In this document: in pieces, positions 54,000-62,425 of the stretch
Layout: each line of letters starts with the position of its first letter
Numbering within the stretch: position 1 is the first letter of the stretch
NCBI RefSeq assembly: GCF_032464895.1
Contig: NZ_JAWDIC010000001.1
Span: forward strand, 1,674,001-1,738,000
Reading direction: 5' to 3'
DNA: 64,000 bases
DNA from: Phycicoccus sp. M110.8
GTDB taxonomy: Bacteria; Actinomycetota; Actinomycetes; Actinomycetales; Dermatophilaceae
Notes under the pieces: generated by a model
Told to the model about the DNA's origin: nothing
Databases searched by the model: none
What the model saw: the letters and a program-made list of their open reading frames with translations, nothing else
Translations under genes and position numbers: made by a program

Positions 54000-55720
54000 G
54001 GGCGCACCTCGTAGGTGAAGGTGACCTCGTCGGCCATGCCGACCACGGTGCCGGGTTCGATGACCTGGCTGTCGCTGGGGCGCAGCCGCACCGGCTGCTG
54101 CCCGGGCAGGGTGACGGTGGTGCCGTTGGTCGACCCGAGGTCGCGGACCAGGACGTGCCACCCCTCGAGGACGACCTCGACGTGGTTGCGCGAGATGTCG
54201 TTCTCGGCGCTGACGACCCGCACGAGGTGCGGCCGGTCGGCCGCGGGCAGGTCGGCGTTGAGCTTCGGGGCCCGGCCGAGGAGCACCCCGCGGTCGAGGG
54301 TGACGACGTCGCCGCCGGAGAGGCGGATCGTCCCCAGCGGGGGTCGCGGGGTCTGGAACGGCTGCTGCGGCGGGATCTCGCGGTCGCACACGCGGCAGGT
54401 GACGGCGTGCGGCGGGCTGGGGTGGCCGGCCGGGCACAGCACGGCCAGCACGATGGGGCCGCGCGGGATCGACCCGGTGGCGGTCACGGGCAGGCTGGCC
54501 CGGTCGACCGTGGCCTCCTCGGGCTCGACCGGTGCGGGAGCGGGGGCCGGCTGCTGCGGCGGCGCGTACGGCAGGGGTGCCGACGGCACCGGCGGCGCCG
54601 CTGGGGTGGGCGGCGCCGGACTGGCCGGCGCCGAGGTCGGCGCGGCCGGACGGTCGGGCTCGACCGGGATGACCGGCCTGGTGGGCGGCGCCGACGCAGG
54701 GGGGACCGGCCCCGGCACCGGGTCGGACGCCGACGGCAGGGGCGGCAGTGCGCCCCATCCGGCGGGCGCGGAAGGGTGCTGCCCGGCGGGACGCTCTCGC
54801 TCCGGCGTGGACGACTGAGGCGCCGGTGGCTGGGGCGCTGCTGGCTGGGTTGAAGGCGGGGGCGTCGCTGCTTGGCTTGAAGGCGCGGCGTCGGTCGCGG
54901 GCGGCTGCTCCGTCGACCGGTCGGCCGGCGGCACGTTGCTGCCCCCGCGGCGCCACGGGACCGAGTCGATCAGGCCGCTGCCCCGGCCCTCCTCCCGGGC
55001 AGGTGCGGGCGAAGTCGACGGGCGCCCCTGCTGGGTGTGCTGCGGAGGCGGCAAGGTGTGGGCCGAGGAGTCGTCGAGGCCGCCGGCCTCCTCCATCGGC
55101 GCCCGGCCGATGGGCGGCTCGGAGAGCGAGCCGGTGTCGTGGTTGCCCAGGAAGGGCGGCGTGCCGGTCGAGCCGGGTGCGCCGAACAGGTAGTCGTAGC
55201 CCGGCACGTCCTGCACCTCGGGCTGGTCGCGGCCGGGCGCCTGCTGCTCGCGCGGCGGGCCCCCACGGCGCAGCCGGGCCGGCAGCTGCCAGCCCTTGAC
55301 CGCACCCGGGCGGTCGAGCTCGCCGTCCGGCAGCCCCTCGGGCTCCGGTTCGGGGAGCGGCTCGCCGGAGTGCAGCACCACCTCCGTGGCGCCGGCCGGG
55401 GCGTCCTCGTCGGTCCACGGTCCCCGACCCGCGCGGACCTCCACGTCGCCATCGGGGCCGGACACCACGGCATACGCGGTGCCACGGGCGACCACGCGCA
55501 CGGGGTCGCCGTCGAGGACGGCCACGAAGTCCGGCGCCCGGCGCAGGCCCTCGGCCGACAGGGCGTCGAGGACGTCGTCGAGGTCGCCGGTGTGGACCGC
55601 CTCGGCGACCCGCTTGACCACGTCGTCGGACTCCACACCGCGCACGAGGGCGGACACGGCGCCAGCCGAGATGGCGGACCATCCCGGCTGGTCGGGGGCG
55701 GAGAACCGGACCTCGCTCAT
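53996..55720 (-). CDS. FHA domain protein with Pro-rich linker and zinc-ribbon-like motif
   Basis: This 574-residue protein has a conserved N-terminal region of about 120 residues that I do not recognise, a long Pro/Ala-rich linker (about 120-420), a CPAGH...CRVC cysteine pattern near 435-455 that may bind zinc, and a canonical FHA domain at about 465-574. In that domain RNHVEVVLEGWHVLVRDLGS and NGTTVTLP hold the key Arg, His and Asn. It should bind phosphothreonine proteins and bridge kinase and targets. ATG 55720; it overlaps both the phosphatase and the kinase gene. Confidence 0.9.
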   Translation of the reverse strand: MSEVRFSAPDQPGWSAISAGAVSALVRGVESDDVVKRVAEAVHTGDLDDVLDALSAEGLRRAPDFVAVLDGDPVRVVARGTAYAVVSGPDGDVEVRAGRGPWTDEDAPAGATEVVLHSGEPLPEPEPEGLPDGELDRPGAVKGWQLPARLRRGGPPREQQAPGRDQPEVQDVPGYDYLFGAPGSTGTPPFLGNHDTGSLSEPPIGRAPMEEAGGLDDSSAHTLPPPQHTQQGRPSTSPAPAREEGRGSGLIDSVPWRRGGSNVPPADRSTEQPPATDAAPSSQAATPPPSTQPAAPQPPAPQSSTPERERPAGQHPSAPAGWGALPPLPSASDPVPGPVPPASAPPTRPVIPVEPDRPAAPTSAPASPAPPTPAAPPVPSAPLPYAPPQQPAPAPAPVEPEEATVDRASLPVTATGSIPRGPIVLAVLCPAGHPSPPHAVTCRVCDREIPPQQPFQTPRPPLGTIRLSGGDVVTLDRGVLLGRAPKLNADLPAADRPHLVRVVSAENDISRNHVEVVLEGWHVLVRDLGSTNGTTVTLPGQQPVRLRPSDSQVIEPGTVVGMADEVTFTYEVRP

Positions 55721-56535
55721 GCGGGGAACCCCGTCACCTCGCTGCGGGGAGCCGTGTCGGCGTCCGGGTCGTCGTCGCTGTCGGCCCGGCCGTCGAGGGC
55801 GACGACCACGACCGTGACGTTGTCGCGACCGCCGGCGTCGACCGCGGCGCGGACCAGCGCTTCGGCGGCGTCCTGGGGGTCCTCGTGCGTGGACAGCAGG
55901 TGGGAGATCTGGGCGTCGGACAGCTCGCCGTTCAGGCCGTCGGAGCAGACGAGGAAGCGCTCGCCCGGCTGCGGCGGGAACACCCAGAGGTCGACCGCCG
56001 GCATGGTGTCGGAGCCCAGCGAGCGGGTCACGACGTTGCGCAGGGGGTGCCGGGCGGCCTCGGCCTCGGTGATGAGGCCGGCGTCGACGAGCTCGCGCAC
56101 CTCGGAGTGGTCGACGGTCACCGGCTCCATCCGGCCGTTCGCCAGCCGGTAGACGCGGGAGTCGCCCACGTTGAAGACGGCCCAGTGGCTCGACCCGCCC
56201 TGGGACACGATCGCCAGGCCCGCGGCGGTGGTGCCCATGCCGGTCTGGGCGGGGTGGCGGGCGACCGAGCGCAGGATGCGGTCGTTGGCCTCGGTGAGCG
56301 CGCGCACCACGTCGTCGCGCACGACGACCGCTCGCGAGGTCACCTCCTGCACGGTCTCGACGGCGATCCGGCTGGCGACCTCGCCCGCGGCGTGCCCGCC
56401 CATGCCGTCGGCGACGAGGTACAGGCCGCCCGTGGCGAGGTGGCAGTCCTCGTTGTGGTCGCGGACGCGGCCGACGTCGGTGGCCGCGCCGACGCGCAGC
56501 GTCAGCCCGTGCACCGTCGTCGGGGCGGCGCTCAC
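55717..56535 (-). CDS. PP2C-family Ser/Thr protein phosphatase
   Basis: This 272-residue phosphatase has the metal motifs RDHNEDC at 25-31, VADGMGGHAAGE at 41-52 and GDSRVYRL in the middle, and ends with GGRDNVTVVVVAL. It is a soluble single-domain PP2C of normal length and should reverse the phosphorylation done by the operon's kinase. The GTG at 56535 overlaps the stop of the upstream DUF1795-like gene as GTGA. Confidence 0.95.
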   Translation of the reverse strand: MSAAPTTVHGLTLRVGAATDVGRVRDHNEDCHLATGGLYLVADGMGGHAAGEVASRIAVETVQEVTSRAVVVRDDVVRALTEANDRILRSVARHPAQTGMGTTAAGLAIVSQGGSSHWAVFNVGDSRVYRLANGRMEPVTVDHSEVRELVDAGLITEAEAARHPLRNVVTRSLGSDTMPAVDLWVFPPQPGERFLVCSDGLNGELSDAQISHLLSTHEDPQDAAEALVRAAVDAGGRDNVTVVVVALDGRADSDDDPDADTAPRSEVTGFPA

Positions 56536-57005
56536 CGGGTCACCCGGACGGTCTGCATGAGCTCCTGCACCGTGGCGTACTCGGACTCCACCTCGGGCCC
56601 GCCCACCGACCCCGTCACCTGGATGAGGTCGACGACCTGGCCGCGGCGCGCCCCCGCGAACAGGTGCGCCTGCACGACGTCCCCCACCTTCTCGTCGGTC
56701 CACGACACGTTGACGCCCACGAAGGGCACGTCGGCGATCTCGACCTCGAACGGGTCGTCCATCTCGCCGTCGGGCCGCTCCTGCACGAACGCCTTGAGCT
56801 CGGCCAGGGCCCGCCCGATGGTGAACTCGGCCGACCTGGTGAACCCGCGGACGACCAGGTTGGGCGCGAACGCGCCGCCCTTCTCGCCCCGCCGCGCGGC
56901 GAGCAGGGTGCCCGGGACGCGCACCGGCGACCAGCCGTCGGGGATGTCGACGGTGACCGAGGGCGGGCCGGGGAACTGCTCGCTCGGGTACTTCAGGGTG
57001 GGCAT
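56532..57005 (-). CDS. LpqN/DUF1795-like protein, first gene of the signalling operon
   Basis: This 157-residue protein has the alpha/beta pattern of the LpqN/DUF1795 family: TVDIPDGWSPVRVPGTLLAA, APNLVVRGFTRSAEFTIGRA and LIQVTGSV near the end. Family members are small lipoproteins or type VII secretion-linked chaperone-like proteins; this one lacks a signal peptide and lipobox, so it is cytosolic. The ATG at 57005 is preceded by AAAGG. It is the first gene of the 17-kb operon, with the promoter and a palindrome just upstream. Confidence 0.65.
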   Translation of the reverse strand: MPTLKYPSEQFPGPPSVTVDIPDGWSPVRVPGTLLAARRGEKGGAFAPNLVVRGFTRSAEFTIGRALAELKAFVQERPDGEMDDPFEVEIADVPFVGVNVSWTDEKVGDVVQAHLFAGARRGQVVDLIQVTGSVGGPEVESEYATVQELMQTVRVTR

Positions 57006-57343
57006 CGGGACCTTTCGGGGGGCCAGGCGGCAGCCGTCGCCGCACCGGCAAAGGCTAGGTGGCGTGGGGAGCCCTGCCGATGGGGAGGACTCCCCATCGC
57101 CGGCACCCCGCCGCGTCACCCCGCCGGCACAGACGTGGGCAAGGTTCCCACACCGGACGCGACACCGAAACCTCGCCCATTTCGGACCTGCCCGGACGCC
57201 CTCGCACCCGCGCGCTCACCCTCACCGCACCCGCTGCCCGGAGGTCTGCGCACAGACGAGCGTGCGAGTGCGCAGGGAGCGGATCCGTGCGCAGTGGGAC
57301 GGAGGTGTGTGCGCAGACGCGCGTGCCCGGGGCGTATGCCGGG
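57006..57343 (-). promoter_or_regulatory. Promoter and palindrome of the signalling operon; repeat-bearing gap
   Basis: This 338-base gap holds the operon promoter. On the reverse strand TAGCCT (57052-57057) is a plausible -10 and TCGGCA (57075-57080) a -35 with a 17-base spacer. A perfect 10-base inverted repeat, CGATGGGGAG at 57078-57087 and CTCCCCATCG at 57090-57099, overlaps the -35 edge and may be an operator. Farther up, GTGCGCAG occurs at 57268, 57287 and 57309 and inverted at 57246; one pairing could end the glycerophosphodiesterase transcript. One GTATGCCG copy is at 57334. Confidence 0.55.
57246..57316. repeat. Four GTGCGCAG words at about two-turn spacing
   Basis: CTGCGCAC at 57246-57253 is followed by its complement GTGCGCAG at 57268-57275, 57287-57294 and 57309-57316. 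Steps between starts are 22, 19 and 22 bases. They can form alternative hairpins or serve as binding sites between the glycerophosphodiesterase and the signalling operon. Confidence 0.6.
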
Positions 57344-58105
57344 TCAGTCGGCGAGGTCGGCGAGCTGGGGCAGGGTGCGGGGCACGTCGTCGACGACCAC
57401 CGCGTCGACCCCCGCCTCGAGCAGGGCGCGCGCCTCGGGCAGCTTCGGGCACCACGCCACCACCTCGAGGCCGGCCTCGTGCGCCAGCCCGACGGCATAC
57501 TCCGGCGACCGGAAGGCGGGCGCGCGGTCCACCGGGTTGGGGCCGAACGAGGACCAGTGCGCGGCGACTGCCTCCACACCGAGGTGGGCCGCGGCGGGCA
57601 GCGCCTTGCGCAACGGGAAGCCGACCCAGGTGAGGAACGAGCGCGGCACGTCCGGCGCGAGCTCGCCGAGGATGAGCAGGGCCGAGGGGTCGAAGGACGA
57701 CACGAGCAGCGGCCGGTGCAGTGCCGCAGCGGTGGCGACGGGCGCGAGCGCGGCGGCGGTGGTGCGGCCCCGGCGGCGGACGGCGTCCTCCATCGAGGTC
57801 TTGAGGTCGAGGTTGACGCCGACGTCCGCGGGCAGGGCGTCGAGCACCTCCTCGAGGGTCACCGCCCCGAGCTCGCGAGCGCGGGTGAGGGACAGGTCGG
57901 CGACGAACTCGGCGTCACCCACGGTCGGGTAGTGGCCGACGACGAGCTGGTCGTCGGCCGTGCGCCGCACGTCGAACTCGACCCAGCGCAGCCCGCAGCG
58001 CGCCGCCGCGACGATCGACCCGACCGAGTTCTCGACCAGGCCGTCGACCTCGTCGCGCCCCAGGCCGCGGTGGCCCAGGACCGTCGGCCTCCCGAAGACG
58101 CTCAC
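57344..58105 (-). CDS. Glycerophosphodiester phosphodiesterase
   Basis: This 253-residue TIM-barrel enzyme has the GDPD motifs LGHRGLGRDEV, ENSVGSIVAAARCG with the metal Glu, and EFDVRRTADDQLVVGH. It hydrolyses glycerophosphodiesters to glycerol phosphate and an alcohol. No signal peptide is seen, so it works on imported or internal lipids. The GTG at 58105 overlaps the CCA-adding enzyme stop as GTGA. Confidence 0.93.
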   Translation of the reverse strand: MSVFGRPTVLGHRGLGRDEVDGLVENSVGSIVAAARCGLRWVEFDVRRTADDQLVVGHYPTVGDAEFVADLSLTRARELGAVTLEEVLDALPADVGVNLDLKTSMEDAVRRRGRTTAAALAPVATAAALHRPLLVSSFDPSALLILGELAPDVPRSFLTWVGFPLRKALPAAAHLGVEAVAAHWSSFGPNPVDRAPAFRSPEYAVGLAHEAGLEVVAWCPKLPEARALLEAGVDAVVVDDVPRTLPQLADLAD

Positions 58106-59691
58106 CGTCCGGTCACTCCCCCCGCCGGGTCGGTCTGCCCGTCGGGCTCGCCGCCGGTCCCGGGCTCGCCGCCGCTCTCGCGCGGGGTTCCGGTCTCCGC
58201 GCCGGACTCCGGCTGCTGCGCCCACCAGGACCGCAGCTCGCCCTCGACCGCCTCACGTCCGATGACCCCGCGGTCCAGCCGGACCTCGAGCAGGTGCTTG
58301 TACGCGCGCCCCAGGACCGGGCCGGGGCGGATGCCCAGCACCTGCCCGATCTCGTTGCCGTCGAGCTCGGGGCGCACGGCCGCGAGCTCCTCCTGCTCCT
58401 GCAGCCGCTCGATCCGCCGCTCGAGCTCGTCGTACGTCGTCGACAGCCGCTGGGCCTTGCGGGCGTTGCGGGTCGTGGAGTCCGAGCGGGTCAGCCGGTG
58501 CAGCCGGGGCAGCAGCGGGCCCGCGTCGGTGACATAGCGGCGCACGGCCGAGTCGGTCCACTGCCCCTCGCCGTACCCGTGGAACCGCAGGTGCAGCTCG
58601 GTCAGCCGCGCGACGGCCTTGACCGTGTCCTTGTCGAACCGCAGCGCCTTGAGCCGCTTGGCCGCCAGCTTGGCGCCGACCACCTCGTGGTGGTGGAACG
58701 AGACGCCCCCACCGGACTCGAACCGCCGGGTCGCGGGCTTGCCGATGTCGTGGAGGAGCGCGGCGAGCCGCAGCACGAGGTCGGGGCCGGGCACCGACTC
58801 GGGCGGGCCGTCGGCCGGGCCCTCGAGCGCGATCGCCTGGTCCAGCACGGTCAGCGAGTGCTCGTAGACGTCCTTGTGCCGGTGGTGCTCGTCGATCTCG
58901 AGCCGCAGCGCGGGCACCTCGGGCAGCACGTGGTCGGCGAGCCCGGTGTCGACGAGCAGCCGCAGGCCGCCACGCGGGCGGGGGGCGAGGAGCAGCTTGG
59001 ACAGCTCGTCGCGCACCCGCTCGGCCGAGACGATCCCGATCGAGCCGGCCATCTCGGTCATGGCCGCCCGCACCTCCGGCGCCACGTCGAACCCCAGCTG
59101 GGCCACGAACCGGCACGCGCGCATCATCCTCAGCGGGTCGTCGCCGAACGACACCTCCGGCGCCCCGGGGGTGCGCAGGCGACGGGCGGCGAGGTCGGCC
59201 AGCCCGGCATACGGGTCGACGAACTCCATGTCCGGCAGCCGCAGCGCCATGGCGTTGACGGTGAAGTCGCGCCGCACCAGGTCGTCGGAGAGGTTGTCGC
59301 CGAAGGCGACGACGGGCTTGCGGGTGAGGCCGTCGTAGGCGTCGGCACGGTAGGTCGTGACCTCGACGGTGGTGTCCCCGCGCCGGGCGCCGATGGTGCC
59401 GAACTCGCGCCCCACGTCCCAGTGCGCGTCGGCCCACGGCCGCAGGACCGCCAGGGTCTGGTCCGGTGAGGCACTCGTCGTGAAGTCGAGGTCGGGGCTG
59501 GTCCGCCCGAGGAAGGCGTCCCGGACGGGGCCGCCGACGAGGGCCAGCTCGTGCCCCGCCGCGGCGAACCGCTCGCCCAGCTCGGTCAGGAGCGGGACGA
59601 CGGGCGCGAGGTGAGCGGTGGCGCGGCGCAGCAGCTCCAGCTGCGGCGCGGACCCGGCCGCGTGCGGCTCGCGGGGATCGGCGGAGGACAC
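58102..59691 (-). CDS. CCA-adding tRNA nucleotidyltransferase with HD domain
   Basis: This 529-residue class II enzyme has LALVGGPVRDAFLGR at 49-63, DLDF at 67-70 with the two catalytic Asp, and RRDFTVNAMA. An HD domain with LLHDIGKPA follows near 315. It repairs or adds the CCA end of tRNA. An acidic, Gly/Pro-rich tail ends the protein. Actinobacterial genes of this kind are often labelled pcnA. The GTG at 59691 is preferred; a TTG three codons upstream is an alternative. It is divergent from the Nudix gene with only 35 bases between the starts. Confidence 0.94.
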   Translation of the reverse strand: MSSADPREPHAAGSAPQLELLRRATAHLAPVVPLLTELGERFAAAGHELALVGGPVRDAFLGRTSPDLDFTTSASPDQTLAVLRPWADAHWDVGREFGTIGARRGDTTVEVTTYRADAYDGLTRKPVVAFGDNLSDDLVRRDFTVNAMALRLPDMEFVDPYAGLADLAARRLRTPGAPEVSFGDDPLRMMRACRFVAQLGFDVAPEVRAAMTEMAGSIGIVSAERVRDELSKLLLAPRPRGGLRLLVDTGLADHVLPEVPALRLEIDEHHRHKDVYEHSLTVLDQAIALEGPADGPPESVPGPDLVLRLAALLHDIGKPATRRFESGGGVSFHHHEVVGAKLAAKRLKALRFDKDTVKAVARLTELHLRFHGYGEGQWTDSAVRRYVTDAGPLLPRLHRLTRSDSTTRNARKAQRLSTTYDELERRIERLQEQEELAAVRPELDGNEIGQVLGIRPGPVLGRAYKHLLEVRLDRGVIGREAVEGELRSWWAQQPESGAETGTPRESGGEPGTGGEPDGQTDPAGGVTGR

Positions 59692-59726
59692 GGGGACCAA
59701 GCCTAGGCGCTCGTTAGAGTGACGGG

Positions 59727-60212
59727 GTGACCTCCCCCGCGCCCGAACCGGACCGCATGGCCCGCAGGCTGCCCGCGGTGGAGGAGCGCTCGGCCGGGGG
59801 GATCGTCGTCGACGTCGTGGACGGCGTCGCCCGGATCGCGGTCATCGCCCGCCGCAACCGGGCCGGTCGGATCGAGTGGTGCCTGCCCAAGGGCCACCGC
59901 GAGGACGGCGAGACGCTCATCGAGGCCGCGGCCCGCGAGGTGGCCGAGGAGACCGGCATCGAGGGGCGCGTGCTCACCGAGCTCGGCACCATCGACTACT
60001 GGTTCGCGACCGGCGAGCGCCGGGTCCACAAGTTCGTCCACCACTACCTGCTCGAGGCCACCGGCGGCGACCTCACCATCGAGAACGACCCCGACCACGA
60101 GGCCGTGGACGTCGCCTGGCTGCCGCTGCACGAGGCGCACGAGCACCTCACCTTCCCCAACGAGCGACGCATCGCCCGGCAGGCCTGGGCCCGCCTCTCC
60201 GGGGACGGCTGA
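59727..60212 (+). CDS. Nudix hydrolase
   Basis: This 161-residue protein has a perfect Nudix box from Gly56 to Ile78 (GHREDGE, then REVAEETGI). It also has the strand SAGGIVVDVVDGVARIAVIA and a Tyr/Trp-rich HKFVHHYLLEA segment. Such enzymes hydrolyse nucleoside diphosphate derivatives. Its place between the CCA-adding enzyme and murJ is conserved in actinobacteria. The GTG start lacks a clear upstream ribosome-binding site. Its stop overlaps the DUF6049 ATG as TGATG. Confidence 0.94.
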   Translation: MTSPAPEPDRMARRLPAVEERSAGGIVVDVVDGVARIAVIARRNRAGRIEWCLPKGHREDGETLIEAAAREVAEETGIEGRVLTELGTIDYWFATGERRVHKFVHHYLLEATGGDLTIENDPDHEAVDVAWLPLHEAHEHLTFPNERRIARQAWARLSGDG

Positions 60213-62425
60213 TGGTCGGCGGTCCCCGGCGCCGCGCGCTCGGCGCGGCGGCCCTGGTGCTGTCCGCCGTGCCCCTCCTGCTCGGCGCCGGTGCGCCGGC
60301 CGGGTATGCCGCGGGTGCGCCGGCTGAGCTGGCGACCTCCCCCGCCGCGGCCGCCGACCCCGCGGTGGCGGCCGATCCCGCGGTGGCGGCCGATCCCGCG
60401 CTGGCGGCCGACCCCGCGGTGGCGGCCGACCCGGGCGTCCCCGCGAGCGCCCCCGCCGCCGGCGCCGGGGGCACCGAGCTGACCCTGACGTCGGTGAGCC
60501 CCGCGGTCGTGCAGTCCGGCCAGGACCTCGTGGTCACCGGCTCGCTGCGCAACGGGACCGGCACGCCCCTCGCCAAGCCGACCGTGCGGGTGGTCCTGGG
60601 CGACACGCCGGTCGAGCGGTCCCGCGAGCGCGTGCAGGAGTGGGCGGGCGCCACCGGTCCGGCCCGCGGCGCCGTGGTGGGCCAGACGCGCCTGGGCGGG
60701 ACTCTGGCGCCGGGAGCCAGCGGGGGCTTCCGGGTGGTGGTGACGAAGCTCGCGTCCCGCGCCACCGGGTCCACCTACGGAGCCCTGCCGATCAGCGTCG
60801 AGAGCGGCGGGACGAGCGTGCGGACCTTCGCCGGGTACCAGCGGGTCAAGCAGTACCAGCCGCTGTCGGTCGCGTGGGCCGTCCCGCTGACCCTGGACCC
60901 CGACCCCGACCTGTTCTCCGCCGAGGGCCAGCCCCGCGAGGACGCCTGGCAGCGGGCGCTCGGTGACGGCTCGCGGCTCAGCCGCGTCCTCGACGCCACC
61001 CAGGACACCACCGTCACCTGGGCCGTCGACCCGACGCTGACGCCGAGCCTGCTCCAGGGCCAGCACGACGTCGCCACGGGTGCGTCCGCGGCCGGCGAGC
61101 GGGCGCTGCGATCGGCCACCGAGGGCCGCATCACCAGCGGCGCCCAGCGGCACACCCCCTGGGTCCTGCCCGACACCGACGCCGACCTCGCCGCCGTGGT
61201 GGGCACCCCCGCCGGCGACTCGCTGATGCGCGGCTACGTCGGGCGCTCGACGCCGGTGGCCCAGGCCCTCGAGGGTCGCTCGGACGTGGCGTGGCCGGCG
61301 GACGGCGCGTACACGACCAGCCGCGAGACCGCCCTGCGCCGGGTCTTCCGGGTCCCGGCCCTCGCCGGCCAGGTCATCTCCTCCTCCGTGCTCGCGGCCA
61401 CCACCACGACCAGCACCCCCGTGGCCGCGCAGCGCTCGCTGACCGGCCTGCCGCTGCTCGCCTACGACGACGAGCTCAGCAGCCTCCTCGCCCGCACCCG
61501 GTCGCCGCAGGAGGGGGTGCTCAGCGCCCAGCAGTTCGTCGCCGACACCGCCGCGCTGCTCAACGAGCTGCCCGGGACCGAGGGCCGGACGCTGTTCGTC
61601 GTGGCACCGCGCTCCTGGGGCCCCGACCCGGCCGCGGCCCGCGCCTTCTTCACGACCGCCGCCGCCATCCCCTGGCTCGTCCCCACCACGACCGACGCCG
61701 AGCTCGCACGGGCCCGGCGGGCCACGCCCTCCCCGGCCGCCCCGGTGACGCGGCCCACCACTCCGCTCCAGGGTGGCCGACCCGTGCTGACCGCGGGGCG
61801 GGTGGCCGAGCTGGAGAGCACCGTCCGCACGGTGCAGGGGGTGGCGACCATCCGCGACGACGGCGACCAGTTCGGCCGCACGTGGACCCGGGCGGCCGAG
61901 CAGCTCGCCTCGACCCGCTGGCGGGCAGCCCCGACCGCCTGGAACACCCTCGAGGGCCGGGTCGACCAGGCCGCCGCGCAGACCACGTCGGCCGTCAAGG
62001 TGCTCGCCGGCACCATCAACTTCCTCGCCGAGTCCGGGCGCCTGCAGATCACCGTCACCAACGACCTCACCGTTCCGGTGGAGAACGTGCGGCTGGCGGT
62101 CGAGGCCTCCAACCCGCGCCTGCGCATCGACAGCCAGCCGCCGATCCTGCGCATCGGGCCCCGCAGCCGGGCGACCGTCAGCGTCGGCGTCACCGCCCTG
62201 GCCGCAGGACCGGTCCCCCTGCGCACCACCCTGACGACGCCCGACGGCACCGTCATCGGGCAGGGGGCCGACGTGCAGGTCCGCGTCACCCCCACGGGAG
62301 ACTGGGTCTACTGGGCCCTCGGCGGGCTCGCAGGGCTGATCCTGCTCGCCGGGCTCGTGCGCACCTTCCGCCGCCGTCCCCGCCGACGCCTGACCGCCCC
62401 CACCACCCTCGAGGTTCCCCGATGA
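60212..62425 (+). CDS. DUF6049-family secreted membrane-anchored protein
   Basis: This 737-residue protein has a signal peptide (1-33, GAAALVLSAVPLLLGAGAPA), an Ala/Asp/Pro/Val repeat region (about 48-77), an extracytoplasmic body with an Ig-like TLTSVSPAVVQSGQDLVVTG opening, and one C-terminal helix (YWALGGLAGLILLAGLV) with a basic cytoplasmic tail. DUF6049 genes lie between the Nudix gene and murJ in most actinobacteria and may act with the flippase; their function is not established. It overlaps both neighbours (TGATG and ATGA). Confidence 0.9.
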   Translation: MVGGPRRRALGAAALVLSAVPLLLGAGAPAGYAAGAPAELATSPAAAADPAVAADPAVAADPALAADPAVAADPGVPASAPAAGAGGTELTLTSVSPAVVQSGQDLVVTGSLRNGTGTPLAKPTVRVVLGDTPVERSRERVQEWAGATGPARGAVVGQTRLGGTLAPGASGGFRVVVTKLASRATGSTYGALPISVESGGTSVRTFAGYQRVKQYQPLSVAWAVPLTLDPDPDLFSAEGQPREDAWQRALGDGSRLSRVLDATQDTTVTWAVDPTLTPSLLQGQHDVATGASAAGERALRSATEGRITSGAQRHTPWVLPDTDADLAAVVGTPAGDSLMRGYVGRSTPVAQALEGRSDVAWPADGAYTTSRETALRRVFRVPALAGQVISSSVLAATTTTSTPVAAQRSLTGLPLLAYDDELSSLLARTRSPQEGVLSAQQFVADTAALLNELPGTEGRTLFVVAPRSWGPDPAAARAFFTTAAAIPWLVPTTTDAELARARRATPSPAAPVTRPTTPLQGGRPVLTAGRVAELESTVRTVQGVATIRDDGDQFGRTWTRAAEQLASTRWRAAPTAWNTLEGRVDQAAAQTTSAVKVLAGTINFLAESGRLQITVTNDLTVPVENVRLAVEASNPRLRIDSQPPILRIGPRSRATVSVGVTALAAGPVPLRTTLTTPDGTVIGQGADVQVRVTPTGDWVYWALGGLAGLILLAGLVRTFRRRPRRRLTAPTTLEVPR
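60353..60439. repeat. 18-base in-frame tandem repeat in the DUF6049 gene
   Basis: Four full copies of GCCGACCCCGCGGTGGCG (one or two changes each) and one partial copy run from 60353. They encode repeats of Ala-Asp-Pro-Ala-Val-Ala behind the signal peptide. Such arrays are prone to length change. Confidence 0.85.
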
